From assembly GCF_963665445.1 (NCBI RefSeq), contig NZ_OY762276.1, forward strand, positions 2,865,501 to 2,929,500: DNA of 64,000 bases. Direction: 5' to 3'. Source of the DNA: an uncultured Desulfobulbus sp. (lineage in GTDB: Bacteria > Desulfobacterota > Desulfobulbia > Desulfobulbales > Desulfobulbaceae). Shown here piece after piece: positions 39,929 through 48,426 of the stretch. The stretch's first letter is position 1. Every line of letters starts with the position of its first letter. The notes beneath the pieces are model-generated. The model saw only the letters and a program-made list of their open reading frames with translations, was not told the DNA's origin and searched no databases. The translations under genes were made by a program, and so were the position numbers.

Positions 39929-40861
39929 ATGAGTAGTTCTTGTGGAAGTTCCTGCGGGAGCGATCAAAGCGGCACTTGCGGTTCGGGCGATGCCCGTTTG
40001 GCTCAGCAGGATATCGCCATCACCCGGTCCCTGGGACGCATCAAAAACAAGATCCTTGTCATGAGCGGCAAGGGCGGCGTCGGCAAGTCCACCGTGGCCG
40101 TCAACCTGGCGCTGTGCCTGGCCAAGAAGGGACACAAGGTCGGCCTGATGGATGTCGACCTGCACGGACCGGACGTCTGCCGCATGCTGAATCTCACCGG
40201 TTCCCTCATGGCCCCGGAAAATCCCGACGACCTGATTCCGCCGCTGGCCTACAGCGACAACCTCAAGGTTGTTTCCCTGGAATACATGATGAAAAACCGC
40301 GACGATGCCATCATCTGGCGCGGTCCGCTCAAAATCCAGGCCATTCGTCAGTTCGTGGCCGACATGGACTGGGGCGAGCTCGACTACCTGATCGTGGACG
40401 CCCCTCCCGGCACCGGTGACGAGCCGCTGTCCATTGCCCAGACCATCCCCGGGGTGCAGGCCGTTGTCGTCACCACCCCCCAGGCGGTTGCCCTGGCCGA
40501 CGTGCGCAAGTCGATCAACTTCTGCAAGGCGGTCGAGATGCCGATCGTCGGCGTGGTCGAGAATATGTCCGGGTTCATCTGCCCCCACTGCGGCGAGACC
40601 GTGGATATCTTCAGCAAGGGCGGCGGCGAGCAGACCGCCCGCGACTTCGAGCTGCCCTTCCTCGGCCGCGTGCCCATGGATCCCCGCGTGGTCATGGCCG
40701 GCGATACCGGAACCCCGTATCTGTCCAGCAACGAGGACAGCCCCGCGATCAAGGCCTTTGACACCGTGGTCTCCGCGGTCGAACAGCGTCTGCCCCCCGG
40801 ACCGGTCACCGTGAACCCCTTTGCCGGCGGCTGCGGCTGCAGCGGCTGCGGTTCCAAGTAA
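39929..40861 (+). CDS. Mrp/NBP35-family iron-sulfur carrier ATPase with cysteine tails
   Basis: 310 residues from ATG 39929 (TTGGAGG upstream). The P-loop is VMSGKGGVGKSTVAVNLAL, the deviant Walker A of the Mrp/MinD group, followed by DVDLHGPDV and IVDAPPGTGDEPLS. The central CPHCGE gives the paired cysteines that hold a bridging Fe-S cluster. Unusually there are extra cysteines at both ends: C5, C9 and C17 at the N-terminus and GGCGCSGCG at the C-terminus. The N-terminal set recalls NBP35. The role is probably Fe-S cluster assembly or delivery. Confidence 0.9.
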   Translation: MSSSCGSSCGSDQSGTCGSGDARLAQQDIAITRSLGRIKNKILVMSGKGGVGKSTVAVNLALCLAKKGHKVGLMDVDLHGPDVCRMLNLTGSLMAPENPDDLIPPLAYSDNLKVVSLEYMMKNRDDAIIWRGPLKIQAIRQFVADMDWGELDYLIVDAPPGTGDEPLSIAQTIPGVQAVVVTTPQAVALADVRKSINFCKAVEMPIVGVVENMSGFICPHCGETVDIFSKGGGEQTARDFELPFLGRVPMDPRVVMAGDTGTPYLSSNEDSPAIKAFDTVVSAVEQRLPPGPVTVNPFAGGCGCSGCGSK

Positions 40862-40874
40862 GTTGTCCCATCTT

Positions 40875-40903
40875 CCTCTGCAGCCGGAGCTTGGCTGCAG
40901 AGG
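40875..40903. repeat. Perfect 11-bp hairpin between the Mrp-type and MBL genes
   Basis: CCTCTGCAGCC, a 7-base loop, then GGCTGCAGAGG. No T run follows, so it is not a simple terminator. It could stabilise or process the upstream mRNA end, or reduce transcription of the downstream gene. Confidence 0.6.
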
Positions 40904-40953
40904 ATACCTTGCGGCACGCCACCTTCCCCGCCAACCCCAGAGGCAAAAGGATC

Positions 40954-41592
40954 ATGACCATGCTTGTCAAACAACTCACCGTCGGCATGATGGGAGTCTG
41001 CTGTTACATCGTTTCGTGCGAACAAACCAAACAAGCCGCCGTCATCGACCCCGGCGGTGACGAAGACCGCATCCTGGACTACTGCACGACCAAGGGACTT
41101 GAGGTCGTCTACATCATCAACACCCACGGCCATCCGGATCACGACTGCGGCAACGGCCGCATCAAGGAGGCCACCGGCGCCAAGATCGTACTCCACGCCG
41201 ACGATGTGACGTATTTTTCCGATCCGCGGATCAAGGAGTATTTCTCCGGACTCGGCCTGCCGCCTTCCCCACCTGCAGACGTAATCGTCAAGGACGGCGA
41301 CACCATCAAGATCGGCAATGAAGAGCTGCTGGTCATTCACACTCCCGGCCATACCCCGGGCGGAATCTGCCTCTACAGTGCCCCCCACTGCTTCACCGGC
41401 GACACCCTCTTTGTCGGCGCGGTCGGTCGGACCGATTTCCCCGGCGGCTCCATGCGCCAGATGATCGATGCGATCAAAACCCGAATCCTGACCCTCCCGC
41501 CGGAGACCATCGTCTGGCCTGGTCACGGTTACGGCGGTTCGCAGTCGACCATTGCCCGCGAGGCCCAGGGCAACCCTTATCTTGACATGTAA
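40954..41592 (+). CDS. MBL-fold metallohydrolase, glyoxalase II-like
   Basis: 212 residues from ATG 40954. The metal motif is NTHGHPDHDCGNGR (HxHxDH), further ligands are in HTPGHTPGGICLY and FTGDTLF, and a late histidine is in WPGHGYGG. The short form with no C-terminal glyoxalase domain is common in anaerobes; substrates include thioesters and persulfides. It follows the Mrp-type gene by 92 bases with a strong hairpin between them, so the two may share a promoter. Confidence 0.88.
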   Translation: MTMLVKQLTVGMMGVCCYIVSCEQTKQAAVIDPGGDEDRILDYCTTKGLEVVYIINTHGHPDHDCGNGRIKEATGAKIVLHADDVTYFSDPRIKEYFSGLGLPPSPPADVIVKDGDTIKIGNEELLVIHTPGHTPGGICLYSAPHCFTGDTLFVGAVGRTDFPGGSMRQMIDAIKTRILTLPPETIVWPGHGYGGSQSTIAREAQGNPYLDM

Positions 41593-41600
41593 CGTTGCCA

Positions 41601-41652
41601 TTCTCGTAAAAAGTCTCAAGAATGATGTTTCGAGCTTCGCGAGATACTGATT
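41601..41652 (+). repeat. Dispersed intergenic repeat, copy B
   Basis: 52 bases starting TTCTCGTAAA right after the MBL gene stop, preceded by AACGTTG. It matches copy A at 40 of 52 positions. A T-rich run follows, so this copy may also end transcription of the MBL gene. Confidence 0.65.
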
Positions 41653-41742
41653 TTTTTTGGTGTGTGACTTTCAGGTTTTCCACTTTTTTCGAGGTCATCA
41701 ATTTTGGCCAAAGGGCAGAAATCGATCCAGCAGATTGCCTCC

Positions 41743-43668
41743 ATGCGTGAAATAATTCTCGGCACCGCCGGTCATGTCGACCACGGAAAAACAAGTCTCA
41801 TCCGCGCGCTCACCGGTATTGAAACCGATAGGCTCAAAGAAGAAAAGGAACGCGGCATCACCATCGAACTGGGCTTTGCCTATCTGGATTTGCCCTGCGG
41901 GCACCGATTGGGCATTGTCGATGTTCCAGGCCATGAGAAGTTTATCCGCAACATGGTGGCCGGTGCCGCAGGCATGGATCTGGTGGCCTTTGTCATTGCC
42001 GCGGACGAGGGCATCATGCCGCAGACCGTGGAGCACTTTGAAATCTGCAAACTGCTCGGCGTCCGCGACGGTCTGATTATCCTCACCAAGAAGGACACAG
42101 TTGAAAATGACTGGCTGGATATGGTCATCGAGGAGGTCCGCGACTTCTTTGCCGACAGTTTCCTCGAAAATTCGCCGATTGTAGCGGTGAACTCCATCAC
42201 CGGCGAGGGGATCGAAGAGATCAAACGATTGCTCGATGCCCATGTGGCCGCAATCAATTTTCACGAAGAGTTCGGTCCCTTTCGCATGGCGGTTGACCGC
42301 GTCTTCACCATGAAGGGATTCGGTACGGTGATCACCGGCACCTCGCTCTCCGGCCGCATCGAAACCGGTTCTGAGATGATGTTCTATCCCGGCGGGCTCA
42401 CTGCCAAGATTCGGGGCATCCAGGTCCATGGCCAGGAGGTGACCGTGGTCGAGGCCGGCCATCGGACCGCGATCAACCTGCAGGGGATCGAAAAGGAAGA
42501 GATCAACCGCGGCGACATGGCCGCCACCCCTGGCAGCATGATCGCCACCACCCTGCTCGATGCCAACTTTCACTACCTGGCCGCAAACGCCAAGGAACTC
42601 AAAAATCGTAGCCAGGTACGGGTCCATGTCGGCACCCGGGAAATCGTCGGCCGTCTGGTCCTTCTGGAATGCGAGACCTTGAAGCCGGGCGAATCCACCC
42701 ATGTTCAGCTCAGCCTGCAGGAACCGGTGGCTATCTGGCCGGGGGACCATTACGTGATCCGCAGTTACTCCCCCATTACCACCATCGGCGGTGGTACCCT
42801 ATTGAATGCCGCGCCGAAAAAACGCAAGCGGACCCTGGAACGCGACCGGGAGATCAACAGACGGTATTTTGAAATCCTGGAGGCTGCCGACACTGAACAA
42901 CGGCTGATGATGCTGGCCGAGGAAAGCGGCTATAACGGCATTACCGCCGACGAGTTGGCCGCCCGCAGCGGTATCTTCAGCAAGCGGCTGAAAAAGAACC
43001 TGCAACGGCCCATTTCCGCTGGCGAGCTCTTGATGGTCGACTCGGAAAGTCAGCGCCTGCTGGCCGCTCCGGTGGCAGAGGGACTCAGCCAACAGATTCT
43101 TACCATCATGGAAGCCTTTCACCGCGACAATCCGCTCAAAAGCGGTATCGCCAAGGAGGAGATCCGTTCCCAGCTCAAACCGATGGTGGACCTGCGGGTA
43201 CTGCAGACCCTGCTCTCCAATCTCGGCAAAAAGGGGGAGATCGAACAAACCGGCGCCGAAGTCAAGCTCAGCGGGCACGAGGTCAAACTCCAGGTCGATG
43301 AACAGGAGATGGAGCAAAAGATTGCCGGACTCTATCGGGAAGCCGGGCTCGCTCCACCCATTCTCAAGGATGTGCTGGCTACCTTTGCCGAGTTCCCGGA
43401 AAAACAGATTCGCCAGGTCATTGATCTGTTGATCAAGAAGGGCGAGCTGATCAAGGTCAGCGAGGTCCTCTTTTTCCATGGTCCTGCCATTGCTCAACTG
43501 CAAGAGGATGTGGTGGCCTGCATCCGCAACGAAGGCGAGATCGATGCCCAGCGCTTTAAAGATCTCACCGGTCTGACCCGAAAATTCTCCATTCCCCTGC
43601 TCGAGTACTTCGACAAGATCAAACTCACCATCCGTATCGACAACAAACGGGTTCTGCGCAAGAACTGA
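41743..43668 (+). CDS. selB: Selenocysteine-specific elongation factor
   Basis: 641 residues. The GTPase domain opens with [16 protein letters not shown] and contains [18 protein letters not shown] and TKKD; two beta-barrel domains follow, then about 260 residues of winged-helix repeats that bind the SECIS hairpin. SelB delivers Sec-tRNA to in-frame UGA codons, so the organism makes selenoproteins. ATG 41743 gives the typical N-terminus but no ribosome site; TTG 41704 with GAGG nine bases upstream would add 13 residues. selA, selC and selD are not in the window. Confidence 0.95.
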   Translation: MREIILGTAGHVDHGKTSLIRALTGIETDRLKEEKERGITIELGFAYLDLPCGHRLGIVDVPGHEKFIRNMVAGAAGMDLVAFVIAADEGIMPQTVEHFEICKLLGVRDGLIILTKKDTVENDWLDMVIEEVRDFFADSFLENSPIVAVNSITGEGIEEIKRLLDAHVAAINFHEEFGPFRMAVDRVFTMKGFGTVITGTSLSGRIETGSEMMFYPGGLTAKIRGIQVHGQEVTVVEAGHRTAINLQGIEKEEINRGDMAATPGSMIATTLLDANFHYLAANAKELKNRSQVRVHVGTREIVGRLVLLECETLKPGESTHVQLSLQEPVAIWPGDHYVIRSYSPITTIGGGTLLNAAPKKRKRTLERDREINRRYFEILEAADTEQRLMMLAEESGYNGITADELAARSGIFSKRLKKNLQRPISAGELLMVDSESQRLLAAPVAEGLSQQILTIMEAFHRDNPLKSGIAKEEIRSQLKPMVDLRVLQTLLSNLGKKGEIEQTGAEVKLSGHEVKLQVDEQEMEQKIAGLYREAGLAPPILKDVLATFAEFPEKQIRQVIDLLIKKGELIKVSEVLFFHGPAIAQLQEDVVACIRNEGEIDAQRFKDLTGLTRKFSIPLLEYFDKIKLTIRIDNKRVLRKN

Positions 43669-43677
43669 TCGCACCGG

Positions 43678-44346
43678 CTACCGATTGAACCTGCCTGCTT
43701 GCAGATAGGCCAGCACCTGCTCCTTGACCACCGTTTTACGCATGATCATGGAGTGACCACAGGGCAGGACAAGAAAATCCTCCATGCCCTCGACTTGGGC
43801 CCGTTGCACCGAGACCTTGCCGTCGCTGGGGCCGGGGAAAAAAATTTTCAGGCCGATGGCCGGACGATTACCGGTGATCACCCCCAGGGGAAAATCAACC
43901 GGGCCAAGACGCCGGGGCAGGCTCTCCTCGCCTGTTCCCAGCTGGGATCCGGCCGGGCCGAACATCAGGCGAAACCAGGCAAACCTCGCCAGCACATCCA
44001 CCAGCTCGCTGCCCTGATTGGGCGGACTGAGCATCACCACCCTGGCCAGTTGCTGCGGCCGTCGTCTTTGCCAGTAGCTGCGCAGCAAAATGCCTCCCAT
44101 GGAATGGGTCACCACATGAACTCTCTGGGCGCCCCTATCGCGCAGGTGGGCAAAACCGTGCTCCAGGGCCTCGAGCGCCAAGGCTTCGATGGGTGCACGC
44201 AGGGACGGGTAGCCCTGGTTGTGGACGAGATACCCCTTGTCGTAGAGAAACCTGGCCATGGGCTCCATCGAACGACGGGTGCGGGCCAGGCCGTGGAGCA
44301 GGAGCACGCCTTCATTGGCCACTGCAGGAACGGATCGTGTTTTCAT
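43678..44346 (-). CDS. Alpha/beta hydrolase, lipase-like
   Basis: 222 residues. The oxyanion segment VLLLHGLARTRRSM is near the N-terminus, the nucleophile elbow is VVTHSMGG, the acid is probably in GPSDGKVSV and the His in LPCGHSMIMR. No signal peptide, so it is cytoplasmic. The size and SMGG elbow fit small triacylglycerol lipase/esterase relatives. Convergent with selB (9-base gap) and preceded by a strong terminator that isolates it from the DsrC-type genes. Confidence 0.83.
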   Translation of the reverse strand: MKTRSVPAVANEGVLLLHGLARTRRSMEPMARFLYDKGYLVHNQGYPSLRAPIEALALEALEHGFAHLRDRGAQRVHVVTHSMGGILLRSYWQRRRPQQLARVVMLSPPNQGSELVDVLARFAWFRLMFGPAGSQLGTGEESLPRRLGPVDFPLGVITGNRPAIGLKIFFPGPSDGKVSVQRAQVEGMEDFLVLPCGHSMIMRKTVVKEQVLAYLQAGRFNR

Positions 44347-44348
44347 AG

Positions 44349-44370
44349 AAAAAGGCGGCCGAAGCCGCCC
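44349..44370 (-). terminator. Rho-independent terminator after the tandem-DsrC genes
   Basis: On the minus strand GGCGGC-TTCG-GCCGCC is followed by TTTTT. The T run ends three bases before the ATG of the hydrolase gene, so the hydrolase must use read-through or a promoter inside the hairpin region. Confidence 0.9.
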
Positions 44371-44445
44371 AATAAACGCAAATAACGGAGGCTGTGAGCC
44401 ATTGCCGGATGCCCCCGGGCAATATGGCCCCTTGGCCCCCCTGTT

Positions 44446-45108
44446 TTATTTAACGAAGCGGATACCGGCTATCTTCAACGCCCCCCGATGGTACCCGGTG
44501 GGAAACAACCGCTCCAGGGTTGCCAGATCCAGATTGCAGCTCTCACAGGTTTCATAAATATTGGGGATACGGTGCTCGACCAGATAGGCATCACGCAGAT
44601 AGTAGATGACCTTCCAGTGCTCCTCGGTGAGCTTACCGTTTTCAATGGACATATCCGCTGCCCGATGTACGGCGTAGTTCTCGTCCCAGGATTCGGGGTC
44701 AACAAGAAACCCGCGTACGTCGGTGGCATAATTTTTATCAGCAGACAGGGCCCGCAGATCCGCCACACTCTCCCGAAGATGCTTGCCATAGGGCATGTGG
44801 CTCACCCGGTAATGCACCCCCGCCACCCGGCAGAGTCCGCGGTGATAGCCGGTGGGAAAGAGTTTCTGCATTTCCTCCGGTCTGAGACTGGTCGCCTTGC
44901 AGGCGGCATAGATGGTCGGACAGACCCCCTGCTGCTCATAGGCGTCGCGCACATACTGGATGACGTCCCAGTGTTCGTTGGAAAGCACGGGAATTTCGCA
45001 CTCCCGGGCCATGCCTTCGGCAAAATCACGGGTCCAGGTTGCGGAATCAATGAGGCAGCCCTGTTCGTCTAAGGTATAGTCGCTCTCTTTATATTGAAAT
45101 ACGGTCAT
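44446..45108 (-). CDS. Tandem DsrC/TusE-domain protein 1
   Basis: 220 residues made of two DsrC/TusE-type domains (about 1-102 and 103-220). Each has the family pattern: a beta start (YTLDEQGCLIDSATW; TDVRGFLVDPESW), the SNEHWDVIQYVRDAY / TEEHWKVIYYLRDAY helix and LFPTGYHRG. Domain 1 keeps one cysteine (C93) where DsrC has CysB. Domain 2 has Leu211 there, and the protein ends in RFVK with no CysA on the C-terminal arm. Other conserved cysteines are C63, C70 and a CxxC at 188-191. DsrC carries sulfur as a trisulfide; this protein likely has a sensing or regulatory role instead. Confidence 0.85.
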   Translation of the reverse strand: MTVFQYKESDYTLDEQGCLIDSATWTRDFAEGMARECEIPVLSNEHWDVIQYVRDAYEQQGVCPTIYAACKATSLRPEEMQKLFPTGYHRGLCRVAGVHYRVSHMPYGKHLRESVADLRALSADKNYATDVRGFLVDPESWDENYAVHRAADMSIENGKLTEEHWKVIYYLRDAYLVEHRIPNIYETCESCNLDLATLERLFPTGYHRGALKIAGIRFVK

Positions 45109-45209
45109 AAGTTGTGCTCCCTTCTCATGTCCCGCCGCCCTGTGGCGGTCATCTCAATCCATGGCGGCGGTTGTGTGTGGTTATTCGGACTGATGGCGTG
45201 ACCAGCCGT

Positions 45210-45872
45210 CTATTTCACAAACCGTAACCCTGCGATTTTTACGGCACCACGGTGGTAACCGTCCGGAAACAAGGCCTCCATCTGCTCCAGATCCAGATGA
45301 CAACGATCGCAGGTTTCATAGATGGTGGGAATGCGCGTTGTTTCCCAAAAGTATGCCCGTAAAAAATGGATGACCCGCCAGTGATCGTCGGAAAGCTGCC
45401 CCTGGGGAATGCGCATGTCAAGCGCCCGATGCAGGGCGTAGTGCTCGTCCCAGGCTACCGGATCCACCAGAAATCCACGTGCATCCACCTGATAGTGCTT
45501 ATCGCCGGAAATGGCCTCGAGGTCTTCCTGCATCTCACGCAGGTGGCCGTTGTTCGGCAAGCGATAGGTTCGGTAATGCACGCCGGCCATACGGCAAAGG
45601 CCGCGGTGAAAACCTTGGGGAAAGAGTTGCTTCATTTCCCGTGGCCGCAGTCCCGTTCCCTTGCAGACAGCAAAGATGGTGGGACAGCGTCCGGACTCGG
45701 CAAAGAGTTCTCGCAGATAGGTGATCGCATCCCAATGTTCGCTGGTCAGTCCATTAATCCCGCTCTCTTTCGCTACCCCCTCGGCAAAATTGGTATCCCA
45801 AAACTTCTCATTGAGTAAAAATCCCTGTTCGTCGACCTGATACGTACTCTTTCTGTACGAAAAGTGGTGCAT
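45210..45872 (-). CDS. Tandem DsrC/TusE-domain protein 2
   Basis: 220 residues from ATG 45872 (AAGGAGGG upstream), a paralogue of the next gene along its whole length and with the same two-domain plan. C63, C70, C93 and the CxxC at 188-191 are at identical positions; Val211 replaces the CysB position of domain 2 and the C-terminus is again RFVK, without CysA. The shared tail and spacing indicate a gene duplication after the domain fusion. The two genes are 101 bases apart on the same strand and downstream of the rhodanese/ferritin-like gene. Confidence 0.85.
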   Translation of the reverse strand: MHHFSYRKSTYQVDEQGFLLNEKFWDTNFAEGVAKESGINGLTSEHWDAITYLRELFAESGRCPTIFAVCKGTGLRPREMKQLFPQGFHRGLCRMAGVHYRTYRLPNNGHLREMQEDLEAISGDKHYQVDARGFLVDPVAWDEHYALHRALDMRIPQGQLSDDHWRVIHFLRAYFWETTRIPTIYETCDRCHLDLEQMEALFPDGYHRGAVKIAGLRFVK

Positions 45873-45968
45873 ACAACCCTCCTTGATGAGGCTCAAGAAT
45901 GATCATTGCTTTCCCTTTGCTCGTCGACAGCTCCCCCCGGCCCAAGACGCACCGGAAAAACGTGAAAC

Positions 45969-45987
45969 GGACCGACCTTTGCGGTCC
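45969..45987 (-). terminator. Possible terminator downstream of the rhodanese/ferritin-like gene
   Basis: GGACCG pairs with CGGTCC across a 7-base loop, and the minus strand continues GTTTCACGTTTTTCC. The stem is short and the T run displaced, so this is tentative. If it is not a terminator, the rhodanese and tandem-DsrC genes would form one transcript. Confidence 0.4.
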
Positions 45988-46090
45988 TTAAGACAAACGG
46001 TACCACGCCCATTAACCCCCTGCAAGAACTCTCTTATTCATTCATCAATGAATTTTCATTCATGCTTATTCAGGAAGTGGCCTCTGTCAT

Positions 46091-46927
46091 CTAGGCGGGT
46101 TGTATCCCCGGACAGAGCGCCAGCGCCTGGGCCGCCAGATGCATGTGTTCCTTTTCCGCCTCGGCAATGGAATTGAACATCGCCTCCAGGGGTGTCCCCT
46201 GAAAACGGTGGGCAATGTTACGCGAAAGATCGTAGGCAGAATATTCCACGGTCAGTGCCATCTCCAGGGTGGATCGGCAGGGTTCAAGCGGTTGCTCTTC
46301 AAGGCTGGCCAGCAGGGCCGCACAGGTATAGCCGCCCTCGACGATATCCCCCGGAAGTTGTGCATACACCTCCTCAAAAGACCGCGGATCGTTTTCCCCG
46401 GCAGCCCACTGGGCATGGATAAGCCGTGCATGGGCCTCCTCGGCACCGGCCAAGGCCGAAAGACTCTCCGCCCAATCGACCTCCTGATAGCGCTGGCGTA
46501 GAGCGGTATAGAAACGGTCTGCACCCTTTTCCAGATCCATGGCCCGATAGAGCACATCCTGATCCGTCCCTTCGAGATCATAGACTTTCAGGTTGGGGGT
46601 CGCCGGCAGGAGATGGCCATTCCAGGCAAGAACACCGCCAACCATGTTGAATACCGCCCCGGCCACATAGGGCCGGGAGCCGATGAACAGGGCAGCCGCC
46701 TTGGAACGATGGCCTGATCGGCAGTAGACCACCAGATCCTTGTCCACCGGCAATTCCCCCAAACGCTCTGGGACCTCAGACAATGGAATCAGGACTGATC
46801 CCGGAATGTGTCCCTGCGCATATTCATCGGGTTGACGAACATCGACCAGCACGTAATCGTTTTCCTGGCGCCTGGACATATACTCGCGTAGACGATCCAC
46901 ACTGATATCCTGATAGGCTTCCTTCAT
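46091..46927 (-). CDS. Rhodanese fused to a ferritin-like diiron domain
   Basis: 278 residues from ATG 46927 (GGGAGG upstream). Residues about 5-105 are a single rhodanese domain with active Cys69 in VVYCRSGHRSKAAA; rhodaneses move sulfane sulfur. Residues about 125-275 form a four-helix ferritin/rubrerythrin-type bundle with metal-ligand-like residues in LEKGADRFY, GAEEAHARLIH, LTVEYSAYDLSRNIAH and IAEAEKEHMHLAAQ. The fusion couples sulfur transfer with a diiron site, perhaps for redox or persulfide sensing. The tandem-DsrC genes downstream on the same strand are likely partners. Confidence 0.87.
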   Translation of the reverse strand: MKEAYQDISVDRLREYMSRRQENDYVLVDVRQPDEYAQGHIPGSVLIPLSEVPERLGELPVDKDLVVYCRSGHRSKAAALFIGSRPYVAGAVFNMVGGVLAWNGHLLPATPNLKVYDLEGTDQDVLYRAMDLEKGADRFYTALRQRYQEVDWAESLSALAGAEEAHARLIHAQWAAGENDPRSFEEVYAQLPGDIVEGGYTCAALLASLEEQPLEPCRSTLEMALTVEYSAYDLSRNIAHRFQGTPLEAMFNSIAEAEKEHMHLAAQALALCPGIQPA

Positions 46928-47092
46928 CACCGCCTCCCTGATTGTTGATCTGCAATAAATAAACGGAATACAATTCCAACTGAGGTAAATTTGTCATTGT
47001 TCTGCTATTTCCAGGTTATAGGTGACTCTGCTTTTCTTTTCAACCCTATCCTGGCCTTGCTGCGCACGAACTCGACGATCCCTGTCCTCAAT

Positions 47093-47108
47093 TCGACAAA
47101 GTTGTCGA
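47093..47108. promoter_or_regulatory. Inverted repeat TCGAC-AAAGTT-GTCGA, likely enhancer site
   Basis: A 16-base dyad; the arms extend to TCGACAA and TTGTCGA around an AG centre. It is centred about 119 bases before the start predicted for the sigma-54 promoter at 47193, a normal place for a sigma-54 activator. The same TCGAC-N6-GTCGA pattern occurs at 52072-52087. Related half-sites (CTCGAC) appear at 47081 and 47178. Confidence 0.6.
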
Positions 47109-47192
47109 GTGAAAGAGAAATATTATCGCAACAAGCTGTACACGGATAAACAACAGACCGAAAACAGTGCTAAATTGCTCGACAAACGGTTC

Positions 47193-47208
47193 AGGCATGT
47201 ATACTGCT
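47193..47208 (+). promoter_or_regulatory. Candidate sigma-54 promoter of the DUF4405-kinase-regulator operon
   Basis: AGGCATG-TATA-CTGCT: the -24 GG (47194-47195) and -12 GC (47206-47207) are 12 bases apart, exactly as in TGGCACG-N4-TTGCW. Transcription would begin near 47219, about 37 bases before the GTG start of the first gene. The operon itself encodes a sigma-54 activator, suggesting autoregulation. Confidence 0.6.
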
Positions 47209-47255
47209 AAAAAGTGCTGAACCCATCACCTTTCCTCATACTCCGGAGGCCCACC

Positions 47256-48086
47256 GTGACAGTCCGCAAAATCACCTCACTCACCCTGCTGCTCTCCTTT
47301 ATCCTCCTGATACTCACCAGCCTGGTCCTCTACGTCGTGCCCGAGGGACGGGTGGCCTACTGGTCCGATTGGCGCTGGCTGTGGCTCAGCAAGAGCCAAT
47401 GGGGAGACATCCACACCAACAGCGGCTTTCTCTTTCTCGCAGCCGGATTGCTCCACCTGGGCTACAACTGGAAACCGATCGTGGGGTATTTGAAAAATCG
47501 GGCAAAACAGGTCCAGCTTTTAGCCCCTGCCATGGTAATCGCGCTGGTCATCAACCTGGTGGTGGTGGCCGGAACACTTTCTGGAGTCCCGCCCTTCCAA
47601 TCCATTCTCGACTTCGGTCACTCATTCAAGGATGCGGCTGCGCGCAAATACGGCGAACCGCCCTACGGTCATGCCGAACTCTCTCCGCTGCGGCTTTTTG
47701 CCAAGCGCACCGGTCTTGACCTTACAACGATCCAGCAGAACCTGACCAAGGCCGGCTTTCAATGGACCGGTCCTGACCAGACCATCCTCGCCATTGCCAA
47801 GGCCAATGGGAAAACGCCCAAGGCGGTGTACGACGTCATGACCGCCACCAGCGATTCCGGAGCACCGGTCACTCTCCCCGCACACCCCACTGGCGGCATT
47901 GGGCAAAAGGCATTGGGCGATCTCTGCCGCCAGTACGGTCTTGACGAGCACAAGGTGCTGGCCGCGCTTCTCGCCCAAGGAATCAAGGCAGAGCCGCACC
48001 AGTCCTTAAAGGAGATTGCCGCCGCCCACAACACCGATCCCCACAGCATCTACGAGTTGATTTATGAAGCAGTTCAGACGCGTTAG
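47256..48086 (+). CDS. DUF4405 membrane protein, first gene of a Zra-like operon
   Basis: 276 residues from GTG 47256 (CGGAGG upstream). About residues 5-120 hold three membrane helices with DIHTNSGFLFLAAGLLHLGYNWKPI, a DUF4405 pattern with histidines that recall membrane cytochrome b subunits. The C-terminal 150 residues are soluble and contain two repeated helical units (LFAKRTGLDLTTIQQNLTKAGF and LCRQYGLDEHKVLAALLAQGI). Its function is unknown. The end overlaps the next gene by 23 bases. Confidence 0.8.
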   Translation: MTVRKITSLTLLLSFILLILTSLVLYVVPEGRVAYWSDWRWLWLSKSQWGDIHTNSGFLFLAAGLLHLGYNWKPIVGYLKNRAKQVQLLAPAMVIALVINLVVVAGTLSGVPPFQSILDFGHSFKDAAARKYGEPPYGHAELSPLRLFAKRTGLDLTTIQQNLTKAGFQWTGPDQTILAIAKANGKTPKAVYDVMTATSDSGAPVTLPAHPTGGIGQKALGDLCRQYGLDEHKVLAALLAQGIKAEPHQSLKEIAAAHNTDPHSIYELIYEAVQTR

Positions 48087-48426
48087 GATCTTTCTTCTGT
48101 TGCTGACCTGTGCCCTTGCCTGGCCGACGACCGCCGTATCGGCAGCAGATGAATCAGTCAAGGCCCCACCCACATCGCAGCAGGCAGAAACATCACAACC
48201 CGTTCTCGCGCCGCAAACGCGCGAGGGAGAGGATATGCGGGCTCTGCGACAACGTTACGGCAAAGATCCCACCGGGGTTCGAGCCCGCCTGGGCATGTGC
48301 CGTCGCGGACATGGCGGTGGACATGGCATGGGCCATGGCAGGGGAAATGGGCATGGCCGAGGTCCCATGCACGGCACCAACCATCCCTGCGCCGATGGAG
48401 AACAACCGTGGAACAAAAAGCCCTGA
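48064..48426 (+). CDS. Small exported His/Gly-rich protein
   Basis: 120 residues with a signal peptide (about 1-28, ending SAA). The mature protein has a short charged stretch (EGEDMRALRQRYGKDPTGVRARLGM) and then a tail of alternating His, Gly and Met (RRGHGGGHGMGHGRGNGHG and on to PMHGTNHPC), suited to bind metal ions in the periplasm. It is in the operon of a ZraS/ZraR-type system; in E. coli the comparable partner is the zinc-binding ZraP, to which it has no sequence similarity that I can see. It overlaps both neighbours. Confidence 0.75.
   Translation: MKQFRRVRIFLLLLTCALAWPTTAVSAADESVKAPPTSQQAETSQPVLAPQTREGEDMRALRQRYGKDPTGVRARLGMCRRGHGGGHGMGHGRGNGHGRGPMHGTNHPCADGEQPWNKKP

Larger units (their letters stand above)
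46928..47255. other. Divergent intergenic region with sigma-54 control elements
   Basis: About 330 bases between the rhodanese/ferritin-like gene and the DUF4405 operon. It holds an inverted repeat TCGAC-N6-GTCGA and a sigma-54-type promoter for the rightward operon, both listed separately. I see no clear promoter for the leftward gene. A 62-codon frame at 47022-47210 lies across these elements and is rejected. Confidence 0.6.

Noticed and set aside
47022..47210. 62-codon frame upstream of the DUF4405 operon
   Set aside because: It overlaps the inverted repeat and sigma-54 promoter and has no protein character.
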